Assembly: GCF_017963645.1 (NCBI RefSeq)
Contig: NZ_JAGMWN010000002.1
Span: forward strand, 186,001-250,000
Origin: Marivibrio halodurans
GTDB lineage: Bacteria; Pseudomonadota; Alphaproteobacteria; UBA8366; Aestuariispiraceae
DNA: 64,000 nucleotides
Direction of reading: 5' to 3'
Position numbers and translations under genes: made by a program. Of the stretch, positions 15,522 through 23,940 are shown piece by piece (position 1 is the first letter of the stretch; the number at the start of each line of letters is the position of its first letter). Under the pieces are notes generated by a model. It was not told the DNA's origin, ran no database searches, and worked only from the letters and a program-made list of their open reading frames with translations.

Positions 15522-16097
15522 ATGGAACCGGACGGACAGACCCTGGAGGCCGCAGGTCTGGCGCGCGAAGCCGGGCCGATGATCGGCGCCGGCGCGATCG
15601 CGCTCGGCATCGTCATCGCGATCCTGTTCCAGCGGATCGGGGAATGGATGGTCGCGCGGCGCAACGAGGCCGCGTTGCGCGCCCATGGTTTCCACGAGGC
15701 GGGGCCGCGCTTCCTCCACTCGGCCGGCATATTGCTTCAGGGCGCGTGGCTCATCGCTTGCGGCTGGGTGGCCCTGACGCCGGAGACGATCCATTGGCCC
15801 GCGATCGTGCTCTATGCCGGGCTTCAGGTCGCGCGGCTCTGGGTGATCCTGTCGCTCGGACCTTTCTGGACGGGACGAATCCTCACCCATGACGAGGCGC
15901 CCGTGCTGCGGCGCGGCCCCTATCGCCACCTGCGTCACCCGTTGCATTGGATCGTCGCGGTGGAGGTGGCGCTGCTGCCGCTGGCCTTCGGGGCCTGGCC
16001 GGTCGCGCTGGCCTTCACGCCGCCGATGGTGGCCCTTCTGATCCTGCGCGCGCGGGCGGAGGACGCGGCGCTCGCAGGGCGTCCGGCGATCCGGTAG
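15522..16097 (+). CDS. Isoprenylcysteine carboxyl methyltransferase-like membrane protein
   Basis: A 191-residue multi-pass membrane protein resembling the ICMT/YpbQ family. The key motif RRGPYRHLRHPLHWIVAVEVALLPLAF near residues 128-155 is the conserved cofactor-binding helix-loop of ICMT-like methyltransferases. Helices include MIGAGAIALGIVIAILFQ and LLQGAWLIACGWVAL. The start ATG has AGGAG five bases upstream. An in-frame GTG lies six bases earlier. Bacterial members methylate small molecules or lipid precursors, and the substrate here is not predictable. It is divergent from the GntR regulator and possibly its target. Confidence 0.8.
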   Translation: MEPDGQTLEAAGLAREAGPMIGAGAIALGIVIAILFQRIGEWMVARRNEAALRAHGFHEAGPRFLHSAGILLQGAWLIACGWVALTPETIHWPAIVLYAGLQVARLWVILSLGPFWTGRILTHDEAPVLRRGPYRHLRHPLHWIVAVEVALLPLAFGAWPVALAFTPPMVALLILRARAEDAALAGRPAIR

Positions 16098-16133
16098 GGC
16101 GGCGCGCCCGGGCGGGGCTCGGCCGGGCGGGGA

Positions 16134-16973
16134 TCAGCCGACCGTCATCCGGGGTTCCCGCGCGCCATAGACGGTTTCGTTCACTTGCGGGTCGCCGATG
16201 ACGCCGGGCTCGGTCTCGTAGACGAAGACCCCCATGACGCGCAGGCGGTCCCCGCGCACGGGCGAGACGCGGTGGAGCGAATTGCAGCCCCGGAAGAGGC
16301 AAAGCGCCCCGGCTTCCCGCGCGACGGTGCGGATGCCGTCATCCGCCTCGCCCTTCAGCACGCGGGCGACCCGGTCATAGCATTGGTCGTCGTCGGCGCG
16401 CGTGTTGGGCCAGATCTGGAAATCGCCGCCCGATTCCGGCTCCTGCAGCATCAGGGTCATGGTGAAGGCGTTCACCGAATCGAAATGCCAGGCCGACCGG
16501 TCGCCATCCCGATAGCAGACGGTGTTGACCGGCTGCATCGGGTCCTCGTTCACATAGAGCGTTTCCTCCCCGACGATCGCGGCGATCAGGCGGCGCGTCG
16601 GCTCCCAGTAGTAAAGCGTCTTGAGCGGGGAATCGGCTGGCAGAAGATCGGCGGCGAGCATCCGGGTGCTGGCCTCCAGCATCATGTTGCGCGGATGATC
16701 CGCCGGCAGGTCGGGGTCCGCGGCGCGCTGGAGATAGCAGTTACGCCGCGCGCTGTTGTCATGCCCCATCGGCAGGGCGGCATTGGCGTCCGCGATGGCG
16801 CGCAGGCGCGCGGCCTCGGTGATGAAATGCGGCAGTTCGCAATATTGGTCGCGGTCGAGCTTCGCGCGCAGGCGCTTTACCGTCTCGACAAGGCCCGGAT
16901 CCTTCGGCCGGTCCAGCGGATAGCGCGCCAGGTCGATGACGGCCTCGGGGCGGGTGAAATCGATGTCGCTCAT
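16134..16973 (-). CDS. 2OG-Fe(II) dioxygenase-like protein with HxD...H triad
   Basis: A 279-residue soluble enzyme of the non-haem Fe(II)/2-oxoglutarate superfamily. His163 and Asp165 (AWHFDSVNAF) with His234 (SLHRVSPVRGDR) form the iron triad, and Arg240 or Arg243 probably binds 2-oxoglutarate. The region QPVNTVCYRDGDRSAWHFDS and LMLQEPESGGDFQIWPN resembles the family that also contains BesD-type amino-acid halogenases. The carboxylate Asp is retained here, so hydroxylation rather than halogenation is expected (inference). The start has GGAGGA upstream. It is divergent from a Tat-exported binding protein, hinting that an imported compound is the substrate. Confidence 0.82.
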   Translation of the reverse strand: MSDIDFTRPEAVIDLARYPLDRPKDPGLVETVKRLRAKLDRDQYCELPHFITEAARLRAIADANAALPMGHDNSARRNCYLQRAADPDLPADHPRNMMLEASTRMLAADLLPADSPLKTLYYWEPTRRLIAAIVGEETLYVNEDPMQPVNTVCYRDGDRSAWHFDSVNAFTMTLMLQEPESGGDFQIWPNTRADDDQCYDRVARVLKGEADDGIRTVAREAGALCLFRGCNSLHRVSPVRGDRLRVMGVFVYETEPGVIGDPQVNETVYGAREPRMTVG

Positions 16974-17113
16974 GATCGGGCTCCTCCGAATAGGCGAAGT
17001 TCTTTGCTGCCGGGACAATGCCAGAAAAAATTTTGAACGACCAATATATTTTTTGTTATGCTACGATCGGATCGTCGGCGATCGACGTCGACGGCGGGCA
17101 TGGGAGATAGAAA

Positions 17114-18733
17114 ATGGACGAGGACAGGATGAGAGGCAGCGGGAACGGAACCGGAGTCGGATCGAACCGGGGGCCGAACCGCCGGCGGGTACTGACCGGC
17201 GCGGCGGCGGCCGCGGCCGGCTTCTATGCCGGGCCGATGCTCTGGACGGCCGGGCGTGCCCGGGCCGCGACGCCCAAGGCCGGCGGCCATATGACTTTCG
17301 GCGTCAGCGCCGGATCGACCAGCGATACCTTCGATCCGGGCAAGGTCGGCAATGCCTTCGAATCCGTGATGCAATACACGGTCGGCAGCATGCTGACGGA
17401 GATCGACGCCGACGGCGGGGTTCAGCCGAAACTGGCGACCGGCTGGGACTCCTCGGCCGACGCGACGCGCTGGACGTTCGAGTTGCGAAAGGACGCGGTC
17501 TTCCATGACGGGCGGAAGGTCACGTCCGAGGATGTGATCGCCTCCCTCAACCATCACCGGGGCGAGAAGTCGGAATCGACCGCGAAGCCGATCATGGCCG
17601 CGGTCGAGGATATCAGCGCCGACGGGCCGAGCACCGTCGTCGTCGCCCTGTCGGCGGCGGACGCGGACTTCCCTTTCAAGCTCAGCAGCTTCAATTTCCC
17701 CATATATCCCGCCAATGCGGACGGCACGATGGATTGGCAAAGCCGCAATGGCTGCGGCCCCTATCGGGTCACCGCGTTCGATGCCGGCGTCCGCGCCGAG
17801 TTCGAACGTCATCCGGATTATTTCGCGCGCGGCCCGCGCGCCCATTTCGACAGCGTGTCGCTGCTCTGCCTTTCGGACACGGCGGCGCGTCAGAACGCCC
17901 TGATGACGGGCGAGGTGGATGCGATCGACCGAGTCGATCTGGCGACCTTCGATCTACTGGCGAAGGCGACGGGCATCACCGTGGAGGAAGTGCCGAACAA
18001 GACGCACTATACCTTCCCGATGCGCACCGATACCGCCCCCTTCACCGACCTCAATGTGCGCCTCGCGCTCAAGCACGCGGTCGATCGGGAGGCGTTGCTG
18101 AAGACGATCCTGCGCGGTCATGGGGTGATCGGCAACGATACGCCGATCAACAGCACCTACCGCTATTACAGCGACGAGGTCCCGCAGCGGACCTATGATC
18201 CGGATCGCGCGCGCCACTACTTGAAGAAGGCCGGCCATGAGGGGCTGGCGCTCGATCTCCACGCCTCCGACGCGGCCTTCACGCGCGCGGTCGATGCCTC
18301 CGTCCTGTTGGCGGAGAATGCCAAGGCGGCGGGTTTCGACATATCCGTCAAGCGCGCGGCGCAGGACGGTTACTGGAACGATGTTTGGATGAAGGTTCCG
18401 TGGAGCGCCTGCTATTGGTACGGCACGCCGACGGAGGACGGTATCTTCACGACCGCCTATTCGGCGGGGGCGGATTGGAACGACACGTTCTGGGATAACG
18501 AGCGGTTCAACGAACTGCTGGTCGCCGCGCGCGGCGAACTGGACGAAGCGCTCCGGGCGGAGATGTATCACGAGATGCAGCTTATCCTGAACGAGGATGG
18601 CGGGCTGATCGCGCCGGTCTTCGCGAACGATGTCTTCGCCACCCGCGACGGAATCGCGCACGGGCCGCTCGCCAATAACTTCGAGGTCGACGGGCGCCTC
18701 TTCTTCGAGCGCTGGTGGCGCGAGGACGCCTGA
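17114..18733 (+). CDS. Family-5 ABC transporter substrate-binding protein, Tat-exported
   Basis: A 539-residue periplasmic binding protein of the DppA/OppA (SBP_bac_5) class. The N-terminus has a twin-arginine signal (NRRRVLTGAAAAAAGFYAGP), followed by an Ala-rich cleavage region. The SBP_bac_5 signature appears as LATGWDSSADATRWTFELRKDAVFHDGRKVTSEDVIASLNHH. The later block TAPFTDLNVRLALKHAVDREALLKTILRGHG is typical of the family. The start is preceded by GGGAG. Its ligand is probably a peptide, opine or similar compound. No permease or ATPase gene is adjacent. Its neighbours are the divergent 2OG oxygenase and a downstream TetR regulator. Confidence 0.9.
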   Translation: MDEDRMRGSGNGTGVGSNRGPNRRRVLTGAAAAAAGFYAGPMLWTAGRARAATPKAGGHMTFGVSAGSTSDTFDPGKVGNAFESVMQYTVGSMLTEIDADGGVQPKLATGWDSSADATRWTFELRKDAVFHDGRKVTSEDVIASLNHHRGEKSESTAKPIMAAVEDISADGPSTVVVALSAADADFPFKLSSFNFPIYPANADGTMDWQSRNGCGPYRVTAFDAGVRAEFERHPDYFARGPRAHFDSVSLLCLSDTAARQNALMTGEVDAIDRVDLATFDLLAKATGITVEEVPNKTHYTFPMRTDTAPFTDLNVRLALKHAVDREALLKTILRGHGVIGNDTPINSTYRYYSDEVPQRTYDPDRARHYLKKAGHEGLALDLHASDAAFTRAVDASVLLAENAKAAGFDISVKRAAQDGYWNDVWMKVPWSACYWYGTPTEDGIFTTAYSAGADWNDTFWDNERFNELLVAARGELDEALRAEMYHEMQLILNEDGGLIAPVFANDVFATRDGIAHGPLANNFEVDGRLFFERWWREDA

Positions 18734-18863
18734 TCGTCTCGACACCACCGCCTCGTCGGCCATCCTTGGCCCGGTCGACGGGGCCATCGGTTGGGCCGTC
18801 CGCGCGGACGATCCTGGGAGGGGTCGGGGGGCGCGTCGCTTGGCGCGGCGCGCCCCTTGACTC

Positions 18864-18869
18864 TATAAT
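18864..18869 (+). promoter_or_regulatory. Consensus -10 box (TATAAT) ahead of the TetR gene
   Basis: A perfect TATAAT with a weak TTGGCG about 19 bases upstream, 40 bases before the chosen GTG start of the regulator. It supports the later start, because an in-frame ATG at 18868 would overlap the promoter. Confidence 0.45.
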
Positions 18870-18909
18870 GAGGTGGATCGTTGCATTTCCTGTTGGAGTA
18901 TCCAGTCCC

Positions 18910-19551
18910 GTGGCAAATAGGTCGTCCGCGAGTCCGGCGAAGCGCGAACGCCCGCGCACCCATGCCGAGATCAATGATTTCCGGCGGCGGGCGTTGTTGG
19001 AAGGGACGATCCGGTCCTTCGCCGAACATGGCGTCGCCGGCACCACGAACCGGACGATCTGCCAGGCGGCCGGTACGTCCAGCGGATTGATCCAGCATTA
19101 TTTCGAAACCAAGGAGAAACTGGTCGCGGCGGCCTTCTCCCATCTCTTCACGCATCTCGCCGATGCCGTGGGGGAGGCCGTGGCCGCCGCCGGGCCGGGC
19201 GCGGTGGACCGATTGCGCGCCATGCCGCGCGCGATCCTCTCGCCGGAGATCGCGACCGACGAGATCAAGAACGCCTTCCTGACCTTTTGGCACGAGATCC
19301 GATTCAACCCGATGGTGCGGGCCGAGAATAAAGAATTCTACCGAGACTATACACGCCGTACCGAGATGCTGTTCGCCGATGCCGCGGAGGAACTCGGCCG
19401 GAAGATCGATATCGCGCAATCGACGCACGGGCTGGTCTGCCTGTTGGATGGGCTTTGGCTCAATCTGACGATGGAGAAGCCGGTGCTGTCCGCCGAGGAG
19501 GCGGAGACGATCTGCCAACGCTATATCGATGGGGAATTGGGATTGCGATGA
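18910..19551 (+). CDS. TetR-family transcriptional regulator, BetI-like
   Basis: A 213-residue regulator. The N-terminal helix-turn-helix reads RRRALLEGTIRSFAEHGVAGTTNRTICQAAGTSSGLIQHYFETKEKLVAAAF, with the GLIQHYFxxKEKL pattern seen in BetI-type members. The C-terminal helical ligand domain runs to CQRYIDGELGLR and includes FLTFWHEIRFNPMVRAENKEFYRDY. The GTG start is chosen because of the TATAAT box just upstream. An in-frame ATG at 18868 is the alternative. It is downstream of, and co-oriented with, the family-5 binding protein, and may control it or the 2OG oxygenase. Confidence 0.87.
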   Translation: MANRSSASPAKRERPRTHAEINDFRRRALLEGTIRSFAEHGVAGTTNRTICQAAGTSSGLIQHYFETKEKLVAAAFSHLFTHLADAVGEAVAAAGPGAVDRLRAMPRAILSPEIATDEIKNAFLTFWHEIRFNPMVRAENKEFYRDYTRRTEMLFADAAEELGRKIDIAQSTHGLVCLLDGLWLNLTMEKPVLSAEEAETICQRYIDGELGLR

Positions 19552-19554
19552 CCG

Positions 19555-19566
19555 CCCCCCCCCCCC
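19555..19566. repeat. Poly-C homopolymer of 12 bases
   Basis: Twelve consecutive C residues lie four bases after the TetR stop, in the 43-bp gap before the convergent VWA gene. It is non-coding in both neighbours. Confidence 0.8.
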
Positions 19567-19594
19567 GGCGCGCGCGGTCCAAACCGGGCGCCCG

Positions 19595-20407
19595 TCACGA
19601 CACGGTCTTGGCGCCGCAGGCCTCGATGATTTCCGCGATGGCTTCCGCCGCGCCGCTGCCGGATCGCTGGATTTGGATGAAGAGCCCGCCGGTCAGCAGG
19701 GCATAGGCGCGCATGACCTCCGCCTTGCGCGGGTCGGGCGTGGGCTGGTTGCCGTCGGTGGGGATATAGATCGCCGATATGCGGATGTCGCGCGCCAGCG
19801 CCGCGCCCGCCACCGCGCGGGCGTTGGCGCCGTCCACGGCTTCCACGAAAAGATCGTCGAACCCGCCCGGCAGATTGTCCGTGATCAGCACCAGGATACG
19901 CGAGGCGGCGCGCCAATCGCCGGAGAAATCGCCCCGTTGCGGCCGTGCACCCCCACCGGCCAACCCTTCCACCGCCGTGCGCAGCGCCTCGTCGGAAGCT
20001 TCCGGCCCGCCGCCTCCCCCTTCCGCGCGGAGCCGGAAGAGCGCCCGGCGAAACAACTCGTCCGCCGCCTCGGGACCTTCGCCGTCCACCAGATCGAGGT
20101 CGACGTCGATATCGTCGCGGAAACTGATCAGACCCAGGCGGTATCGCCCCGCCGACACATCGGCGACGCGGTCCAGCAGGCGGCGGACCTCCGCCTTCGC
20201 CTCGCCGATTGCGCGACCGATGGAGTATGTCTTGTCGATCGCGAAGACCAGATCGACGCTACCGCAACGCGCGCCGTCTCCGGGCTTTTCCACGCCGGCG
20301 GGGGCGGCGGTGGGGCCGCAGAGAGCGAAGACCATCGAAAGAGCCAGCAGGCCCGCCGGGATCAGCGGGCTTCCACGGGGATGGCGTATTCCGCTAAAGC
20401 GCCTCAT
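19595..20407 (-). CDS. Secreted von Willebrand factor A domain protein
   Basis: A 270-residue exported protein. It has an N-terminal signal peptide (RRFSGIRHPRGSPLIPAGLLALSMVFALCGPTAAPAG) and a single VWA domain. The MIDAS-type motif is DKTYS, where the second position of DxSxS is Thr. Further metal-site elements are FRDDID and ITDNLPGG. Two Cys residues (ARCGSVDLVF and EACGAKTVS) may bridge the domain ends. The start is the first ATG consistent with a signal peptide, and it overlaps the 3' end of the acyl-CoA dehydrogenase gene by 14 bases. Its partner is unknown. It probably mediates periplasmic protein-protein contacts. Confidence 0.82.
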   Translation of the reverse strand: MRRFSGIRHPRGSPLIPAGLLALSMVFALCGPTAAPAGVEKPGDGARCGSVDLVFAIDKTYSIGRAIGEAKAEVRRLLDRVADVSAGRYRLGLISFRDDIDVDLDLVDGEGPEAADELFRRALFRLRAEGGGGGPEASDEALRTAVEGLAGGGARPQRGDFSGDWRAASRILVLITDNLPGGFDDLFVEAVDGANARAVAGAALARDIRISAIYIPTDGNQPTPDPRKAEVMRAYALLTGGLFIQIQRSGSGAAEAIAEIIEACGAKTVS

Positions 20408-22190
20408 CCGGAATGGCGCGCAGGCTCGCCGGCCCCCGCGCGATCGGCGTGACGAGCCCCGCGGAGAGGGGCAGGATATTCTCCGCATAGAACAGCGCGG
20501 TGGCGAGCTTGGCCTCGTAGAAGCCGCGGTCGATCTCCTCCCCGCCGCCGTCCAGCTTGTCCTGGGCCACGATCGCCGCGCGCGCCATCATCGCCCCGCC
20601 CGCGGTCAGACCGAACAGCCTCATGTAATAGGCGGCGGCGCCATGGGCGGCGTCCGGGTTCTCCGCGCCATGCTCCAGCAGATGGCCGGTGGCGTTGTCG
20701 AGGTGATCGACCGCGAGGGCGAGTTGCCGGCGGATTATCGCCATATCCTCGCCGCCGCGCTCGTTCAGGCCGTTGATCAGCGCGTGCAGCTCGTCGATAT
20801 ATTCGCCGATCGCCTCGCCGCCGTCGCGGATCAGTTTCCGCCCGACGAGGTCGTTCGCCTGGATGCCGTTGGTGCCCTCGTAGATCGGCAGGATGCGGCT
20901 GTCCCGGAAATGCTGGGCGGCGCCCGTTTCCTCGATATAGCCCATGCCGCCATGGACCTGCACGCCCATGGAGGTCAACTCCACCGCCATGTCGGTGCAC
21001 CAGCCCTTGACCACCGGCGTCAGGACGCCGACCCGGCGCTTGGCATAGAGGCGGTAGCTCTCCTCCGGATGGCGCCGCGCGGTATCCTGCATCAGCATCG
21101 CATCCAGGATCAGCGCGCGCATCGCCTCCGAATAGGCCCGCATGGTCATCAGCATGCGGCGGATGTCCGCGTGCCGGATGATCGCGGCCGGATAGGTACC
21201 GTCGATGGCGCGGCCCTGCCGGCGTTCCCGCGCATAGTCGCGGGCCTGCTGATAGGCCCGTTCGACGGCGGCCAATCCCTGGACGCCGACCGCCAGACGG
21301 GCGTTGTTCATCATGGTGAACATGTATTCCAGGCCGCGGTTCTCCTCCCCGACCAGATAGCCGACGGCCCCCTCGTCGTCGCCATAGGCCATGACGCAGG
21401 TGGGGCTGCCGTTGATGCCGAGCTTGCGCTCCAGCGAGACGCAGCGCACATCGTTGCGTTGCCCCGGCGCGCCGGTTTCGTCCGGCAGGAACTTCGGCAC
21501 GATGAAGAGGGAAATACCCTTCACCCCCTCCGGGGCGTCGTCGCAGCGGGCCAGCACCAGATGGACGATGTTCTCCGCCAGATCATGCTCGCCATAGGTG
21601 ATGTAGATCTTCTGTCCACGGATGCGGTAGTGATCCTCCCGCCGTTCCGCCCGGGTCTTGACCTGGCTGAGGTCCGAGCCCGCCTGCGGCTCGGTCAGGT
21701 TCATGGTCCCGGTCCACTCGCCGCTGATCATTCGCGGCAGGTAGAGCTGCTTCTGCGCCTCGCTGCCATGGGCCTGCAAGGCCTCCACCGCGCCTTGATT
21801 CAGGATCGGGCAGAGCCCGAAGGCGAGGTTGGCGGATTGCCACATCTCCTGCACCGCCGTGGCGATTGTCCAGGGCAAGTCCTGGCCGCCGTAATCGGCC
21901 TCGAAGGGGACGGAGTTCCACCCGCCCTCGACATAGGCGCGATAGGCCTCGGCATAGCCGTCGGGGGTGCGCACCACGCCGTTTTCCAGGCGGGAATGCT
22001 GACGGTCGCCCGCGTGATTGATCGGGGCCAGCACGTCGCGGGCGAGCTTGCCGGCCTCCTCCAGCACGGCCTCGACGAGGTCGGGCGTGATCTCCTCGCC
22101 GCCATGCAGTTGCTGGACCTGACCGAGCAGGCCGAGATCCTTCAGCACGAAACGCATATCGGCGATCGGTGCGTTATAGGGAACCATCAT
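20394..22190 (-). CDS. Acyl-CoA dehydrogenase, large C-terminal-extension type
   Basis: A 598-residue flavoenzyme of fatty-acid or acyl-CoA oxidation. The middle domain has NLTEPQAGSDLSQVKTRAE (FAD/substrate loop) and KIYITYGEHDLAENIVHLVLAR. The C-terminal helical domain has GGMGYIEETGAAQHFRDSRILPIYEGTNGIQ, where Glu in YEGTNGIQ is the likely catalytic base. An extra C-terminal domain of about 130 residues matches the long FadE/DmdC-like subclass. It is cytoplasmic, working with an electron-transfer flavoprotein not encoded here. It is followed on the same strand by the VWA gene and preceded by a FAD oxidoreductase gene 72 bases upstream, suggesting one transcript. Confidence 0.93.
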   Translation of the reverse strand: MMVPYNAPIADMRFVLKDLGLLGQVQQLHGGEEITPDLVEAVLEEAGKLARDVLAPINHAGDRQHSRLENGVVRTPDGYAEAYRAYVEGGWNSVPFEADYGGQDLPWTIATAVQEMWQSANLAFGLCPILNQGAVEALQAHGSEAQKQLYLPRMISGEWTGTMNLTEPQAGSDLSQVKTRAERREDHYRIRGQKIYITYGEHDLAENIVHLVLARCDDAPEGVKGISLFIVPKFLPDETGAPGQRNDVRCVSLERKLGINGSPTCVMAYGDDEGAVGYLVGEENRGLEYMFTMMNNARLAVGVQGLAAVERAYQQARDYARERRQGRAIDGTYPAAIIRHADIRRMLMTMRAYSEAMRALILDAMLMQDTARRHPEESYRLYAKRRVGVLTPVVKGWCTDMAVELTSMGVQVHGGMGYIEETGAAQHFRDSRILPIYEGTNGIQANDLVGRKLIRDGGEAIGEYIDELHALINGLNERGGEDMAIIRRQLALAVDHLDNATGHLLEHGAENPDAAHGAAAYYMRLFGLTAGGAMMARAAIVAQDKLDGGGEEIDRGFYEAKLATALFYAENILPLSAGLVTPIARGPASLRAIPDEAL

Positions 22191-22262
22191 CCACCCCTCG
22201 ATTCCTCCCGCCCGGACGTGCCGGCCTCGTTCGCGAGGGGCCGGTCGCGCGTGGGCGTTCCT

Positions 22263-23777
22263 TCAAGCTTCCGGCAGCAATGCGCCGGGATTCATCAAGC
22301 CCTTCGGGTCGAGCGCGCGCTTGACCTGGCGCATGATGTCCAGCTCCACCGCGCTCTTGTACCGGGTCAGTTCGTCGCGTTTGCTGCGGCCGATGCCGTG
22401 CTCCGCGCTGATCGAGCCCTTCAGGTCGTGAACGATATCGTGCACCGCCCGGTGCAGGTCCGGCGCGCGGGCCTTGAAGGTCTCGCCGTCCATGTCCTCG
22501 GGCTGGCTCAGATTGTAATGGATATTCCCGTCGCCGACATGGCCGAACGGATAGGGTCGGGTGCCGGGCTGGACGCGCTCCACCGCCTCGGCGGCGCGGC
22601 GGATGAAATCCGGGATCGCGCTGACGGGGACGGAGATGTCGTGCTTGATCTGCGCGCCCTCTCGGTTCTGGGCGTCCACGATGGCCTCGCGCAGGAACCA
22701 GAGCTGACCGCGCTGATCCTCCGACTGGGCGATCACCGCGTCCACGATCCGCTCCGCCTCGAAGGCTTCCTCCAGCAGCGTCTGCAAGGCCGCCTCCACC
22801 GCCTCGCCGCCGGCGAATTCCAGCAACACGGTCCAGTCATAGGTCTGCTCGAAGGGCGCGCGGGCGCCCTCGACCAATTTCTCCGCCCAATCCAGGGCGA
22901 AGCCCGGCATCAATTCGAAACTGGTGAGCGCGCCGCCGCCCTTCGCCTTCGCATCGGCCAGCAGGGTCAGCGCGGCGTCCAGGTCGCTCAACGCCACCAG
23001 CGCCGTTGCCCGCGTCCTTGGCCGGGGGAAGAGTTTCAACACCGCGCCCGTGATGATTCCCAACGTCCCTTCCGATCCAAGGAACAGATGCTTCATGTCA
23101 TAGCCGGTATTGTTCTTCCGCAGCCCCGTCAGCCCGTCCCAGACACGCCCGTCGGGCAGCACGACCTCCAGCCCCAGCACCAGCTCGCGCGCATTGCCGT
23201 AACGCACGACGTTGATCCCGCCCGCGTTGGAGGCGAGATTGCCGCCGATCTGGCAGGTCCCCTCCGCGCCGAGGCTGAGGGGGAACAGCCGATCGGCCGC
23301 CGCCGCCTCGTCCTGCAGGCTCTTCAGGATGCAGCCGGCCTCCACCGTCATGGTGTCGTTGGCGGCGTCGATGGCGCGCACCTTGTTCATGCGGGAGAGG
23401 TTGATCAGCAGCATCCGGCCCGACCCGTCGGGGGTGGAGCCGCCGACGCGGCCCGTGTTGCCGCCCTGCGGGACGACGGGGATGCCGGCCTCGTAGGCGA
23501 TCCGCATGACCGCCGCGACTTCCGCCGTGCTCGCCGGGCGGGCCATGCCGAGGCATTTGCCGTGATAGATGCCCCGGCTGTCGACCAGCCAGGAGTCGAG
23601 CGCCGCGGGGTCCGTCACCCAGCCCTTGTCGTCGAGGGCGGCGCGGATCTCGCCCACCGCCCGCTCGACCGCCGCCGCGTCGGGCGAAGAGGCGGTCGGT
23701 GGGGCATCGCCCGTCCGGGTGTCGATCACGCTATCTCGGCTCATCGGGGGGCACCGTTCATCGGGACTGCCGACCAT
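22263..23777 (-). CDS. FAD-linked 2-hydroxyacid dehydrogenase (GlcD/D2HGDH-like)
   Basis: A 504-residue VAO-type flavoprotein. The FAD_binding_4 region contains GIPVVPQGGNTGRVGGSTPDGSGRMLLINLSRMNKV, then CQIGGNLASNAGGINVVRYGNARELVLGLEVVLPDG. The FAD-oxidase C domain has PFGHVGDGNIHYNLSQPE (metal-binding His cluster) and SAEHGIGRSKRDELTRYK, and ends LDPKGLMNPGALLPEA. This pattern fits D-2-hydroxyglutarate or D-lactate dehydrogenases. The exact hydroxyacid cannot be told. A second in-frame ATG at 23744 (MSRDSVID) is a plausible start, as neither has a clear ribosome site. It is probably co-transcribed with the acyl-CoA dehydrogenase. Confidence 0.92.
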   Translation of the reverse strand: MVGSPDERCPPMSRDSVIDTRTGDAPPTASSPDAAAVERAVGEIRAALDDKGWVTDPAALDSWLVDSRGIYHGKCLGMARPASTAEVAAVMRIAYEAGIPVVPQGGNTGRVGGSTPDGSGRMLLINLSRMNKVRAIDAANDTMTVEAGCILKSLQDEAAAADRLFPLSLGAEGTCQIGGNLASNAGGINVVRYGNARELVLGLEVVLPDGRVWDGLTGLRKNNTGYDMKHLFLGSEGTLGIITGAVLKLFPRPRTRATALVALSDLDAALTLLADAKAKGGGALTSFELMPGFALDWAEKLVEGARAPFEQTYDWTVLLEFAGGEAVEAALQTLLEEAFEAERIVDAVIAQSEDQRGQLWFLREAIVDAQNREGAQIKHDISVPVSAIPDFIRRAAEAVERVQPGTRPYPFGHVGDGNIHYNLSQPEDMDGETFKARAPDLHRAVHDIVHDLKGSISAEHGIGRSKRDELTRYKSAVELDIMRQVKRALDPKGLMNPGALLPEA

Positions 23778-23940
23778 TCATTGACCATGCTGAACAGGGT
23801 AACAGGTAGCCCGCTGCGGGGGCGCCCGCAAGATATTGCTCGTGCGGTCCCGCCCGCCGGGGGCGCGACCCCTTGTCCCGTCGTTTTCCGATACCGCGAC
23901 GATTTCCGGCGCGGGCGAATGGCCTTAGTCTCGGGACATC

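Noticed and set aside
18715-18909. N-terminal extension of the TetR protein
   Set aside because: The 65 extra codons are Pro/Arg-rich, lack similarity to TetR proteins and cover a TATAAT promoter.
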